DNA of 5,419 bases from Methanoregulaceae archaeon (GTDB lineage: Archaea; Halobacteriota; Methanomicrobia; Methanomicrobiales; Methanospirillaceae), in NCBI GenBank assembly GCA_019695435.1, contig JACTVF010000179.1:1-5419 (forward strand). Reading direction: 5' to 3'. Below are positions 1 to 4,646 of the stretch, piece after piece. The position numbers and the translations under genes are program-made. Within the stretch, counting starts at the first letter, position 1, and each line of letters starts with the position of its first letter. Below the pieces are notes generated by a model. That model had not been told where the DNA came from and made no database searches. It was given only the letters and a program-made list of their open reading frames with translations.

Positions 1-23
1 GTCGGAGAGACTAGGCCAATCTC

Positions 24-36
24 AAAAAACCTTTTT
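24..36. terminator. T-run terminator candidate on both strands
   Basis: The plus strand reads A6-CC-T5, so either strand carries a T-run (T6 on the minus strand, T5 on the plus). Archaeal transcription ends at T-runs without needing a hairpin, so this could end the recombinase transcript about 115-125 nt after its stop codon, or a transcript entering from the left. A weak inverted repeat (GCAGC at 62-66, GCTGC at 80-84) lies between. No gene is supported in 1-151: plus-strand frames close at or before 45 and no start codon opens a gene leftward. Confidence 0.35.
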
Positions 37-151
37 CTGATGTGAATCGAGAAGAGAATACGCAGCCTGATTGGTTATTGCTGCCCTTTATGAGTATTAT
101 TCTGCGTTTGTTCAGCGTGATAGCATGAAGGTAGGTATGCGAGGAGACGGG

Positions 152-739
152 TCACTGTCCCTTTTGTATCCTGCGTGAGAGAGTATTGACGTGTATGCCC
201 AGCTCTTCCGCGATCTCTGCGATGGTCATACCCTGCTCACGTTTGGCCTTGACTTCTTCTATATCGATGTCCCTGAACGGACGGCCTACATGGACTCCCC
301 GCGCCTTGGCTGCCACAAGTCCCTGCTTTGTCCTCTCGCTTAACAGGTCTCGCTCGCGCTCTGCCATTGTGATCATGAAGGTAAGCATGATCCGGCGCAT
401 GCCCTTATCGGTGCAGCTATTGAGAAACGCCTCTGCCGGGGAGAGGGACCATACTTCAATCCCGAGATCTTCAAGGTCTAGGATAGACCGGATGGCGTCT
501 GCGTACGTCCGGCCAATACGGGAGATCTCATAGACGTATAGCCGGGAGACTGCGCCCGGGTTGCTCTTCACATACTGGTATAATTTTGAGTATCCTGGAC
601 GGCTCCGGGCTTCGGTCTTACCGCTGACGGTATCAACGAAGATCCGCTCTTTGTCAACGTGCTTCAAAAGCTCGACACACTGATTATCCGTGTGCTGATC
701 GCCGGTACTCACCCGGGCATATCCAATGAAATACACCAT
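152..739 (-). CDS. Small serine recombinase (resolvase/invertase family)
   Basis: A complete 195-residue protein, the usual size for Tn3-resolvase/Hin-type enzymes, which cut and rejoin DNA through a phosphoserine intermediate. The N-terminal catalytic signature Y7-A-R9-V-S11-T is present, with S11 as the nucleophile. The second conserved arginine block is ISRIGRT (R74, R77). The dimerisation/E-helix region is typical (AERERDLLSERTKQG, about 126-140), followed by the hinge GVHVGRP. A C-terminal helix-turn-helix covers about 163-191 (MTIAEIAEELGIHVNTLSRR). The ATG at 739 directly precedes this motif. There is no convincing Shine-Dalgarno site, only AAAGGG close to the start, and a perfect TATA box lies about 26 nt upstream, suggesting a leaderless or nearly leaderless mRNA. 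The likely job is multimer resolution or DNA inversion for the element. Family assignment is firm; resolvase versus invertase cannot be decided from the protein. Confidence 0.96.
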   Translation of the reverse strand: MVYFIGYARVSTGDQHTDNQCVELLKHVDKERIFVDTVSGKTEARSRPGYSKLYQYVKSNPGAVSRLYVYEISRIGRTYADAIRSILDLEDLGIEVWSLSPAEAFLNSCTDKGMRRIMLTFMITMAERERDLLSERTKQGLVAAKARGVHVGRPFRDIDIEEVKAKREQGMTIAEIAEELGIHVNTLSRRIQKGQ

Positions 740-761
740 AATTACCCTTTAGTGTGGATAC

Positions 762-769
762 TATATAAA
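762..769 (-). promoter_or_regulatory. Archaeal TATA box of the serine recombinase gene
   Basis: The minus strand reads TTTATATA, the archaeal consensus. Its centre (765.5) is 26-27 nt from the A of the ATG at 739, the usual TATA-to-transcription-start distance, so transcription should begin at or next to the start codon. The TFB recognition element would fall at about 770-775, inside the edge of the 771-796 palindrome. Confidence 0.75.
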
Positions 770-770
770 T

Positions 771-796
771 ACACCTTAAACGTTCGTTTGTGGTGT
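771..796. promoter_or_regulatory. 26-bp dyad: candidate recombinase crossover site or operator
   Basis: Left half ACACCTTAAACG (771-782) and the reverse complement of the right half, ACACCACAAACG (785-796), match at 10 of 12 positions around a TT core (783-784). Two 12-bp half-sites about a 2-bp core is the geometry of Hin/Gin-type crossover sites, whose inner half also carries an A-tract ending next to the core (hix inner AAACC, here AAACG). The site abuts the TATA box of the recombinase gene. Binding there would also block TBP/TFB, giving autorepression. An unrelated operator remains possible. Confidence 0.5.
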
Positions 797-797
797 G

Positions 798-869
798 TTT
801 CCATTGGAGATTCCTCACAGGAAATAACAGTATTTCCATTCATGCGCAAGAATTGCCTTAATTTCCATT
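798..869. repeat. Three TTTCCATT direct repeats and a 7-bp-arm dyad
   Basis: TTTCCATT occurs at 798-805, 833-840 and 862-869 (spacing 35 and 29 bp). The second copy overlaps a perfect inverted repeat, GGAAATA (820-826) and TATTTCC (831-837) with a 4-nt spacer. The cluster lies just beyond the 771-796 dyad, where accessory resolvase subsites would be expected in a res site, with 45 bp between the dyad centres. The repeats are seen; the role is a guess. Confidence 0.35.
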
Positions 870-1082
870 GCATAAAATTGTGTACGAGGGCCCGGGTCAT
901 CACGTCATAGTGAGCAGCAGGAAGTGGGGAGGTCTCCGGGTCTCCCGATGAATAATTTTTCGGAGATCATCGAGGGTCTTTGTAAGTACCTCTGTATTCC
1001 TCTCGTGATAAGGAACTGGGGGGATTATTCACTACATAGGCACGATATAGGAGTACAGTCTGCAATTTGCCGGTTATTTGTG

Positions 1083-1301
1083 CATTACCCTACTATTAAC
1101 ACCCTATTACCCATTACTCTACGAGGCTATTACCTCTAAAAACCCTATTATCTATAAAGAGTGAGAGAGGGGGGTATTCGCATGTCTTCTCTTGCGTTCG
1201 TTTTTTGCGTACGTTTGCACGCTTCCAAATAAAGGGGGTAATGGGGTATTAGCGTCGGAAGAGGTAAGATAATGGGGGGGTAAAGGTAGGGGTAATACCC
1301 C
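1083..1301. repeat. Inverted iteron arrays, candidate replication origin
   Basis: The left array (1083-1150) carries ATTA-centred units next to C-runs, with ATTA starting at 1084, 1095, 1106, 1113, 1129 and 1147; the first three are 11 bp apart. The right array (1234-1301) carries the inverse unit: GGGGTAAT at 1235-1242 and GGGGTATT at 1243-1250 in direct tandem, GGGGTAAA at 1277-1284, GGGGTAAT at 1289-1296, plus an outlying GGGGTATT at 1171-1178. The reverse complement of the left array resembles the right one beyond the unit itself (TAGCCTCG against TAGCGTCG, TAGGGTAAT against TAGGGGTAAT), so the whole is an imperfect long inverted repeat centred near 1192. The right edge is a 13-bp palindrome, GGGGTAATACCCC, touching the helicase-like gene's stop codon. 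Iterons next to primase and helicase genes suggest an origin. A control region for readthrough transcription is the main alternative. Confidence 0.45.
1192..1216. repeat. 12-bp tandem repeat TTGCGTWCGTTT in the array spacer
   Basis: TTGCGTTCGTTT (1192-1203) and TTGCGTACGTTT (1205-1216) are 13 bp apart and differ at one base; a decayed third copy (TTGCACGCTT) follows at 1215-1224. The 9-mer CGTTCGTTT also forms the core of the recombinase-proximal dyad (781-789), so one protein might recognise both places. A T6 run (1201-1206) lies within. Confidence 0.45.
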
Positions 1302-2687
1302 TCATTTCCTCAACCAAAAGGTGTGAATGTCGTTTATGCCCGGGACGCTTTCCCGGGAGTATTCGAGTTTTGGTTCTTTACCCATGAGTCCGCCCCGTGG
1401 GTTCTGGAAGGTTCCATCCTTTCCGCGAAGCGCTTTATAGACACTCTGAAGAGTGAGCCCAGTCTCGTTTTCGATTTCCCCCACGTTCTTGTGTTTCCCA
1501 TCGGATAAGCACTGCCGGACTGCCGCCTCATTCCGGCTAAAACCGGGTGTCGAGCTGTTGAGCATCGGTTTTGAGTAAGTTAGGAACTGATCCACCTCCA
1601 TAAAATCTGCTTCTGTGGTTGCGGTCCGGTTGCATAAGAGCGCGTGACTCTGGACCAAAGTCAGATACCGTTTAAATTCTCGGATAGGTATATCACGGTC
1701 GATTTTCTTATGGAGGGTCACGGCTCTGGGAGTGATCGCGGTCCACACTGCATAGATAACATCAAGGTCCGGCCCGATATCCGGGTGGGGTTCCTGTATG
1801 AATTTACGGATCGCGGTCATCTGTTCCGGGGTCCTGCGTACTTCAAGCGTTAAGAACCGGCTCTCGTCTTGTCCTTCATCGCTCTCAAGAACCACACTTT
1901 CCACTGACGTAAGAATTAAGGAAACACGCGCGGGAATGTGCAAATCCTTTTTAGCATGATTAACCACAGTCCCCCTGGTAACGCCAGTGAACCATGAAGT
2001 TAGCATGTTTCGGTATAGGGATGCGGTTTCCGGCTCAAATACGGTATCATCGCTGAATACTATGGTATTGGGGTGGAGCTCATCTTCAGCATAAAATAGA
2101 TATTTCATACTGAAGGTTTTTATGAGTCGATCGGAAGGGTGGACAAATTGCATCGATGCCTTCACACTATCCGATTTCCCGGACTGGGTCGTTCCCATGA
2201 TATGAAGATGTAGACCGTCGTTTGCGTTCAATACCCGCATGTTAGCAGCCATGAGTAGGACCCCTGCGAGGATATGACCATCCCCTAACCAGACTTTCCC
2301 AAACGTGTCGTTACAATATTTCAAGAACCCCCCGCTCTCGTAGATCTTCCGTGCGGCTTCCCCGATCTCCGGTGCCGGCGTGCTGGGAGAGTTCTTACCT
2401 AACCCAGCCTGCCGGATGGCTTGAGTCTCTTTTAAGAGTCCGGCGGCTTTTTTCTCTGCGCCATTACTTGACGTTGTGGTTGGCTTACCTGTTGGACGCG
2501 GAGGAGGTATCACCTGTGGCTTTACGGGGGCAATAGAGACCGGTTTCTTGGCGATTGTCACGGGTTTAGGGGGTTGGACTGGGACTGCCGGCTTTTGGCC
2601 TTCTATTGCCTTCTGCGGGGCGGGGACCAGCTCCGGATCATCGCAACAGAGTCTGTATTCCGGTTCCGGGGTTGTTGTGGAGGTCAT
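1302..2687 (-). CDS. P-loop AAA+/helicase-like replication ATPase
   Basis: A 461-residue protein. Residues 1 to about 105 are low-complexity, rich in Pro, Lys and Val with repeated KPV steps (about 30-75), probably a flexible tether. The ATPase core follows: Walker A G165-TTQSG-K171-S172, a Walker B-like strand ending in D213-D214 (TIVFSDD), a sensor-1-like strand (VSLILTS, 255-261) and a possible arginine finger in DESRFL (R277). The C-terminus (about 396-425, NVGEIENETGLTLQSVYKAL) looks like a winged helix for DNA binding. The exact family is not recognised; the motif order fits helicases that work with phage and plasmid primases, so a replicative helicase or loader role is inferred. The ATG overlaps the primase stop codon (ATGA) and has AGGAGG 7 nt upstream, implying translational coupling. 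It is the last gene of the operon and its stop touches the candidate origin. Confidence 0.85.
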   Translation of the reverse strand: MTSTTTPEPEYRLCCDDPELVPAPQKAIEGQKPAVPVQPPKPVTIAKKPVSIAPVKPQVIPPPRPTGKPTTTSSNGAEKKAAGLLKETQAIRQAGLGKNSPSTPAPEIGEAARKIYESGGFLKYCNDTFGKVWLGDGHILAGVLLMAANMRVLNANDGLHLHIMGTTQSGKSDSVKASMQFVHPSDRLIKTFSMKYLFYAEDELHPNTIVFSDDTVFEPETASLYRNMLTSWFTGVTRGTVVNHAKKDLHIPARVSLILTSVESVVLESDEGQDESRFLTLEVRRTPEQMTAIRKFIQEPHPDIGPDLDVIYAVWTAITPRAVTLHKKIDRDIPIREFKRYLTLVQSHALLCNRTATTEADFMEVDQFLTYSKPMLNSSTPGFSRNEAAVRQCLSDGKHKNVGEIENETGLTLQSVYKALRGKDGTFQNPRGGLMGKEPKLEYSRESVPGINDIHTFWLRK

Positions 2688-3727
2688 GGGGTTGCCTCCT
2701 GCCGGAATCGGCCCAAGAACTGATCGCAGACATCGAGCACCCCGTCGGCCCCCAGCTCATTAACCCTGTCACCATGGATCGGGGGCATTCCGAGCCCTTC
2801 ACATTCTTTGAGGAGCTGGAAGATCTTCTCGACCTTACTCGAATCCCGGATCTTGTCCGATAACATCCCGGTAAGGCTCGTACCTGCAGCTCGCAGGATT
2901 TCCGGGTCACAGTGACCGTGGAAACACCTGCCAGTGATCAGGCCATCGGCGCACCGAACGAACCGGGCATAGGGTGATGCGTCTGTCGTGTGCTGCTTGA
3001 TGTTGGGGCATTCGGTTTCTATTACCTCAATGATCCCGCCATGCTCAAGGTGAAACGGCTGCGGGCTGACATGTGCGCACCTGAAAGGGATACCGGCGGC
3101 TGTTAACCGGTCTGCGAGAGATCGACCCGATACGTGACCGGTGAATGGTTTTACCTCCGGTAGTGCTGCGGGCACTTTCCCGAAGTTCTCTCGCAGATAT
3201 TCTACATGGTTTGGCGGCAAGTACCGGATCGGGTAATCCCGCTCCCCGTAAACGTTCCCGGTCAGACGGATAAACCGTTTATGAGTGAAAAAGTCGCCAT
3301 CTTTCCCGCTGATGCCTTCTCGCAGGTGGAACGGTTCGGTCCCTTCCGGCACCTCAAAGAACAGGTGCAACCCGCGACCGCTCACGCTGGTTTCCGTGAG
3401 GGTGATACTCCCGTGCAAAATGCGCTTTACGACCTCGGTCACGGGGTTTCCTTCCTCGTTTAAGGCTCCATCAAGGTCGATGCAGGCCAGACGGTTTCCT
3501 TCGCCAAGGAAGATGCCGAGCCCGGCGCCATGGGTCTTCCGGTCGTAGAGCTGATCGGTGGCTTCCCAGAAGTTCAGGAACAGGTCCGGATCCGACCATG
3601 TGAGCGCGTGCCCCCGGTCGTAATCCCACGGTTTTTTACCGAGCGACAGAGCCCAGCATTTCGCCGCAAGGAGTGGTTGAAATCCTCGTGCTATCGCATC
3701 GAGCTGGGACTTCATAAGGGCGCTCAT
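2684..3727 (-). CDS. Archaeo-eukaryotic primase (PrimPol-type) with zinc motif
   Basis: A 347-residue protein with the three AEP active-site motifs: motif I ACIDLDG (D84, D86, metal binding), motif II TSVSGRGLHLFF (H121, nucleotide binding) and a motif III acidic residue, D145, six residues before R151 in FFTHKRFIRLTG, matching the usual E-x5-R-F-x-x-TG pattern of plasmid and phage primases. The N-terminal GKKPWDYDRG (30-39) is the common opening of this family. The C-terminal half has a Cys/His cluster fitting a zinc site: C240-P, H246-T, then RCFHGHC (C268, H270, H272, C273). It probably makes primers and perhaps extends them for element replication. No helicase domain is fused; the following gene supplies an ATPase, giving a split primase-helicase. 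Its ATG overlaps the upstream stop codon (ATGA), with GGGAGG 7 nt before it. The family is firm; polymerase activity is unproven. Confidence 0.92.
   Translation of the reverse strand: MSALMKSQLDAIARGFQPLLAAKCWALSLGKKPWDYDRGHALTWSDPDLFLNFWEATDQLYDRKTHGAGLGIFLGEGNRLACIDLDGALNEEGNPVTEVVKRILHGSITLTETSVSGRGLHLFFEVPEGTEPFHLREGISGKDGDFFTHKRFIRLTGNVYGERDYPIRYLPPNHVEYLRENFGKVPAALPEVKPFTGHVSGRSLADRLTAAGIPFRCAHVSPQPFHLEHGGIIEVIETECPNIKQHTTDASPYARFVRCADGLITGRCFHGHCDPEILRAAGTSLTGMLSDKIRDSSKVEKIFQLLKECEGLGMPPIHGDRVNELGADGVLDVCDQFLGRFRQEATP
2695..2700 (-). promoter_or_regulatory. Strong Shine-Dalgarno site for the helicase-like gene
   Basis: The minus strand reads AGGAGG with 7 nt before the ATG at 2687. 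It lies inside the end of the primase gene and fixes the start in the ATGA overlap. Confidence 0.85.
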
Positions 3728-3975
3728 TGCTCATCCTCCCGGTCGAGTGCGTTGATCGCATCGGTATCATCCTCCATTCCGGCTGTAATGACGGTGAACT
3801 CCCCTGCACGAAGCCGATCAGCCACGCTGCGAGGATCATCGAGGTAATAAATACGTCTGATTGCCACGATCTGCACCGGGCTTAAATCATTGAGGTCGTC
3901 ATCGTGCTGCCGTAAGAGGTGCAACACGTCAGCGCGATCCCGGGGTATTTCAGAGGGAGGAAGATTTGATACCAC
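3724..3975 (-). CDS. Small acidic hypothetical protein (83 aa)
   Basis: I do not recognise this protein. It begins with GTG at 3975, supported by GAGGAA with about 7 nt spacing (GAGG at 3983-3986), and its stop overlaps the primase ATG as ATGA. It is charged and probably helical: a basic and leucine-containing N-terminal half (RDRADVLHLLRQHDDD, about 12-27), a possible helix-turn-helix-like stretch LSPVQIVAIRRIYYLDD (31-47) and a strongly acidic tail (MEDDTDAINALDREDEQ). There is no signal peptide, membrane segment or cysteine. The acidic tail and its position just before the primase suggest a replication accessory protein or a DNA-mimic-like partner. That is position-based inference only. 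The coding call rests on the start signal and the overlaps at both ends. Confidence 0.75.
   Translation of the reverse strand: MVSNLPPSEIPRDRADVLHLLRQHDDDLNDLSPVQIVAIRRIYYLDDPRSVADRLRAGEFTVITAGMEDDTDAINALDREDEQ
3735..3740 (-). promoter_or_regulatory. Shine-Dalgarno site for the primase gene
   Basis: The minus strand reads GGGAGG, 7 nt before the ATG at 3727, inside the end of the 83-aa gene. It supports coupled translation and this start. Confidence 0.8.
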
Positions 3976-4141
3976 GATTATTCCTCGCTGCCACCGGCTC
4001 GCCCGGTAAATTTTCGTCGGCTATCTGGATCCAGCCTGCATCTTTCAGGATTTGTGCAATTCCCTGAGCTGCCGGACCCATTGCCCGAATACTCTCGTTA
4101 GAAAAGACGGCGACTTTATCAGGTTTCGCAGATAACGCCAT
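3950..4141 (-). CDS. Small hypothetical protein (63 aa)
   Basis: I do not recognise this protein. The open frame extends upstream to an ATG at 4234, but that stretch is Arg/Lys/Pro-rich, is antiphase to the RHH gene and has no ribosome site. The internal ATG at 4141 has a perfect AAGGAGG with 6 nt spacing, so I choose it. The product starts MALSAKPDKVAVFSNES and contains a likely helix (AAQGIAQILKDAGWIQIADE, about 24-43) that could be a small DNA- or protein-binding helix pair. The tail is basic and serine-rich. It overlaps the RHH gene upstream by 23 nt and the 83-aa gene downstream by 26 nt, which marks it as part of the operon. Its place after a regulator of antitoxin-like fold could suggest a toxin partner, but nothing in the sequence supports toxin activity. 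Confidence 0.7.
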   Translation of the reverse strand: MALSAKPDKVAVFSNESIRAMGPAAQGIAQILKDAGWIQIADENLPGEPVAARNNRGIKSSSL

Positions 4142-4346
4142 TGTTGCCCTCCTTGGGAGTGGTAGCCGGGGCCGTTGCCGTAGGAAGCTCTGCCCCGGTT
4201 TCTTTGGTTTTCGTTGTCGTTCCTTCAAGAGCATCCGCAGCCTGAATTAGGGCTTTGGTTGCAATTTTGCTGACGCACAAACCGGCCTCTCTTGCCCGGT
4301 CGTGTGCCTGGGCATCAACTCTGACTGGTTTTGTAAATTTCTGCAT
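4119..4346 (-). CDS. Ribbon-helix-helix, CcdA-like DNA-binding protein
   Basis: A 75-residue protein. Residues 3-10 (KFTKPVRV) form the basic beta strand, followed by helix A (AQAHDRAREAG, about 12-22), the short turn LCVSK typical of RHH proteins, and helix B (IATKALIQAADALEG). After residue 43 it is a Thr/Pro/Ala-rich, probably disordered tail. This is the architecture of CcdA-type antitoxins and of small plasmid repressors that bind as dimers to short repeats. It is the first gene of the replication operon, so autorepression and copy control is the natural reading. An in-frame TAA two codons upstream rules out a longer N-terminus. No well-spaced ribosome site precedes the ATG; a TATA-like box sits at leaderless distance. 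An antitoxin role is possible, but no toxin gene is recognised next to it. Confidence 0.75.
   Translation of the reverse strand: MQKFTKPVRVDAQAHDRAREAGLCVSKIATKALIQAADALEGTTTKTKETGAELPTATAPATTPKEGNNGVICET
4148..4153 (-). promoter_or_regulatory. Shine-Dalgarno site deciding the 63-aa gene start
   Basis: The minus strand reads AGGAGG (AAGGAGG with the next base), 6 nt before the ATG at 4141. It argues for the internal start rather than the upstream ATG at 4234. Confidence 0.85.
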
Positions 4347-4370
4347 ACATTATTTTACAAAATCCCTCCC

Positions 4371-4377
4371 ATATAAT
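4371..4377 (-). promoter_or_regulatory. TATA-like box of the replication operon
   Basis: The minus strand reads ATTATAT after a purine/A-rich stretch (AAACAAG) that could serve as the TFB element. Its centre is about 28 nt from the ATG at 4346, implying a leaderless transcript. The GGGAGG at 4364-4369 is too far (about 17 nt) to serve that ATG. Other TATA-like sequences in the AT-rich region upstream are possible. Confidence 0.45.
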
Positions 4378-4441
4378 CTTGTTTATCCTATCAGTTGAAA
4401 AAGCCAACATTTGGGCTTATTTTTTGAATTTAAGCGCTTAT

Positions 4442-4496
4442 AAGAATTATATTTCTTTTAAGAATTATAGGAATTGTAGGAATTATATTTCCTATA
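4442..4496. repeat. 9-bp-periodic array with two covarying 16-bp dyads
   Basis: Six 9-bp steps run from 4443 to 4496: RGAATTRTA-type units at 4443, 4461, 4470 and 4479, and TTTCYTWTA-type units at 4452 and 4488. Within it are two dyads, AAGAA-TTATAT-TTCTT (4442-4457) and AGGAA-TTATAT-TTCCT (4478-4493). They differ at one position in each arm and the changes are complementary, so symmetry is kept. The array lies 96-150 bp upstream of the RHH gene, with a perfect palindrome TAAGCGCTTA at 4431-4440 beside it. It is the best operator candidate for the RHH protein; integrase arm sites are an alternative. Confidence 0.55.
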
Positions 4497-4532
4497 TGAG
4501 TGGTATTATCTTATCACTGTGTAAGGATATTA

Positions 4533-4598
4533 ATGACACAAAAAACGCCTGAAATGGTCTGCGATTTAATTAAAAATTTTTCAAAGAAAATCTGCTGA
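4533..4598 (+). CDS. Possible 21-aa microprotein, divergent from the operon
   Basis: A 22-codon frame starts MTQKTPEMV and ends in a basic helix-like stretch (CDLIKNFSKKIC) with hydrophobic residues spaced for an amphipathic helix and a cysteine at each end. Its signals are unusually complete for a chance frame: AAGGA (4523-4527) 5 nt before the ATG, a TATA-like CTATATGA (4492-4499) about 26 nt before the predicted transcript start near 4521, and a T7 run directly after the TGA. It lies in a strongly AT-rich region where such signals arise easily. No family is recognised. A non-coding RNA of about 80 nt is an alternative. Confidence 0.22.
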   Translation: MTQKTPEMVCDLIKNFSKKIC

Positions 4599-4611
4599 TT
4601 TTTTTAAAAAA
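4599..4611. terminator. T7A6 tract, bidirectional terminator candidate
   Basis: The plus strand has T7 (4599-4605) followed by A6 (4606-4611), giving T-runs on both strands. On the minus strand the T6 lies about 36 nt after the integrase stop codon, preceded by the palindrome TTCTTTTAAGAA. On the plus strand T7 directly follows the possible microprotein stop codon. Confidence 0.5.
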
Positions 4612-4646
4612 TTGTTGCATTCTTTTAAGAAAAGTGAGATGCGCGG

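Larger units (their letters stand above)
740..1301. other. 562-bp non-coding region between recombinase and replication operon
   Basis: No convincing gene lies here. Two plus-strand open frames (659-910 and 924-1139) have no recognisable protein features. The first is partly antisense to the recombinase and the second runs into the repeat array. From left to right the region holds the recombinase TATA box, the 26-bp dyad, the TTTCCATT cluster, a tandem 8-mer GGTCTCCG/GGTCTCCC (931-946), a G6 run (1018-1023), the two inverted arrays (1083-1150 and 1234-1301) and, between them, a 12-bp tandem repeat (1192-1216). Confidence 0.7.
4453..4631. repeat. Two exact copies of palindromic TTCTTTTAAGAA
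   Basis: The 12-mer TTCTTTTAAGAA (arms TTCTT and AAGAA around TT) occurs at 4453-4464 and 4620-4631, 167 bp apart in the same orientation, bracketing the region between the array and the integrase stop codon. The sequence is AT-rich, so chance is not negligible, but dyad symmetry in both copies favours a protein-binding site. Confidence 0.4.

Noticed and set aside
1..151. Possible tRNA gene or attachment site at the left edge
   Set aside because: No cloverleaf pattern or T-loop sequence was found, and no repeat shared with the integrase side was seen.
659..910. 83-codon plus-strand open frame
   Set aside because: It begins antisense to the recombinase and runs across its TATA box, dyad and repeats; composition is not protein-like.
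927..960. GGGAG/CTCCC hairpin followed by T5 as a bacterial-type terminator
   Set aside because: The T-run begins about 10 nt after the stem, and no plus-strand gene upstream needs it.
924..1139. 71-codon plus-strand open frame
   Set aside because: Its second half is the repeat array, the first in-frame ATG lacks a spaced ribosome site, and no domain or family pattern is visible.
1182..1232. 16-codon frame MSSLAFVFCVRLHASK with TATAAA (1153-1158) 26 nt upstream and a G-rich ribosome-like site
   Set aside because: It is made of the tandem TTGCGTWCGTTT repeat, is very short, and the TATA (leaderless) and ribosome-site readings contradict each other. The TATA-like box could still drive an RNA through the candidate origin.
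2606..3847. Several plus-strand open frames opposite the primase and ATPase genes
   Set aside because: They are antisense shadows of well-supported minus-strand genes with catalytic motifs and ribosome sites.
4142..4234. Upstream ATG extending the 63-aa gene to 94 aa
   Set aside because: The extra 31 residues are an Arg/Pro-rich shadow of the RHH gene, with no ribosome site, whereas the ATG at 4141 has AAGGAGG.
3950..4346. CcdA-like protein plus 63-aa protein as a toxin-antitoxin pair
   Set aside because: The 63-aa product has no recognisable toxin motif and is followed directly by replication genes; an operon regulator explains the context better.
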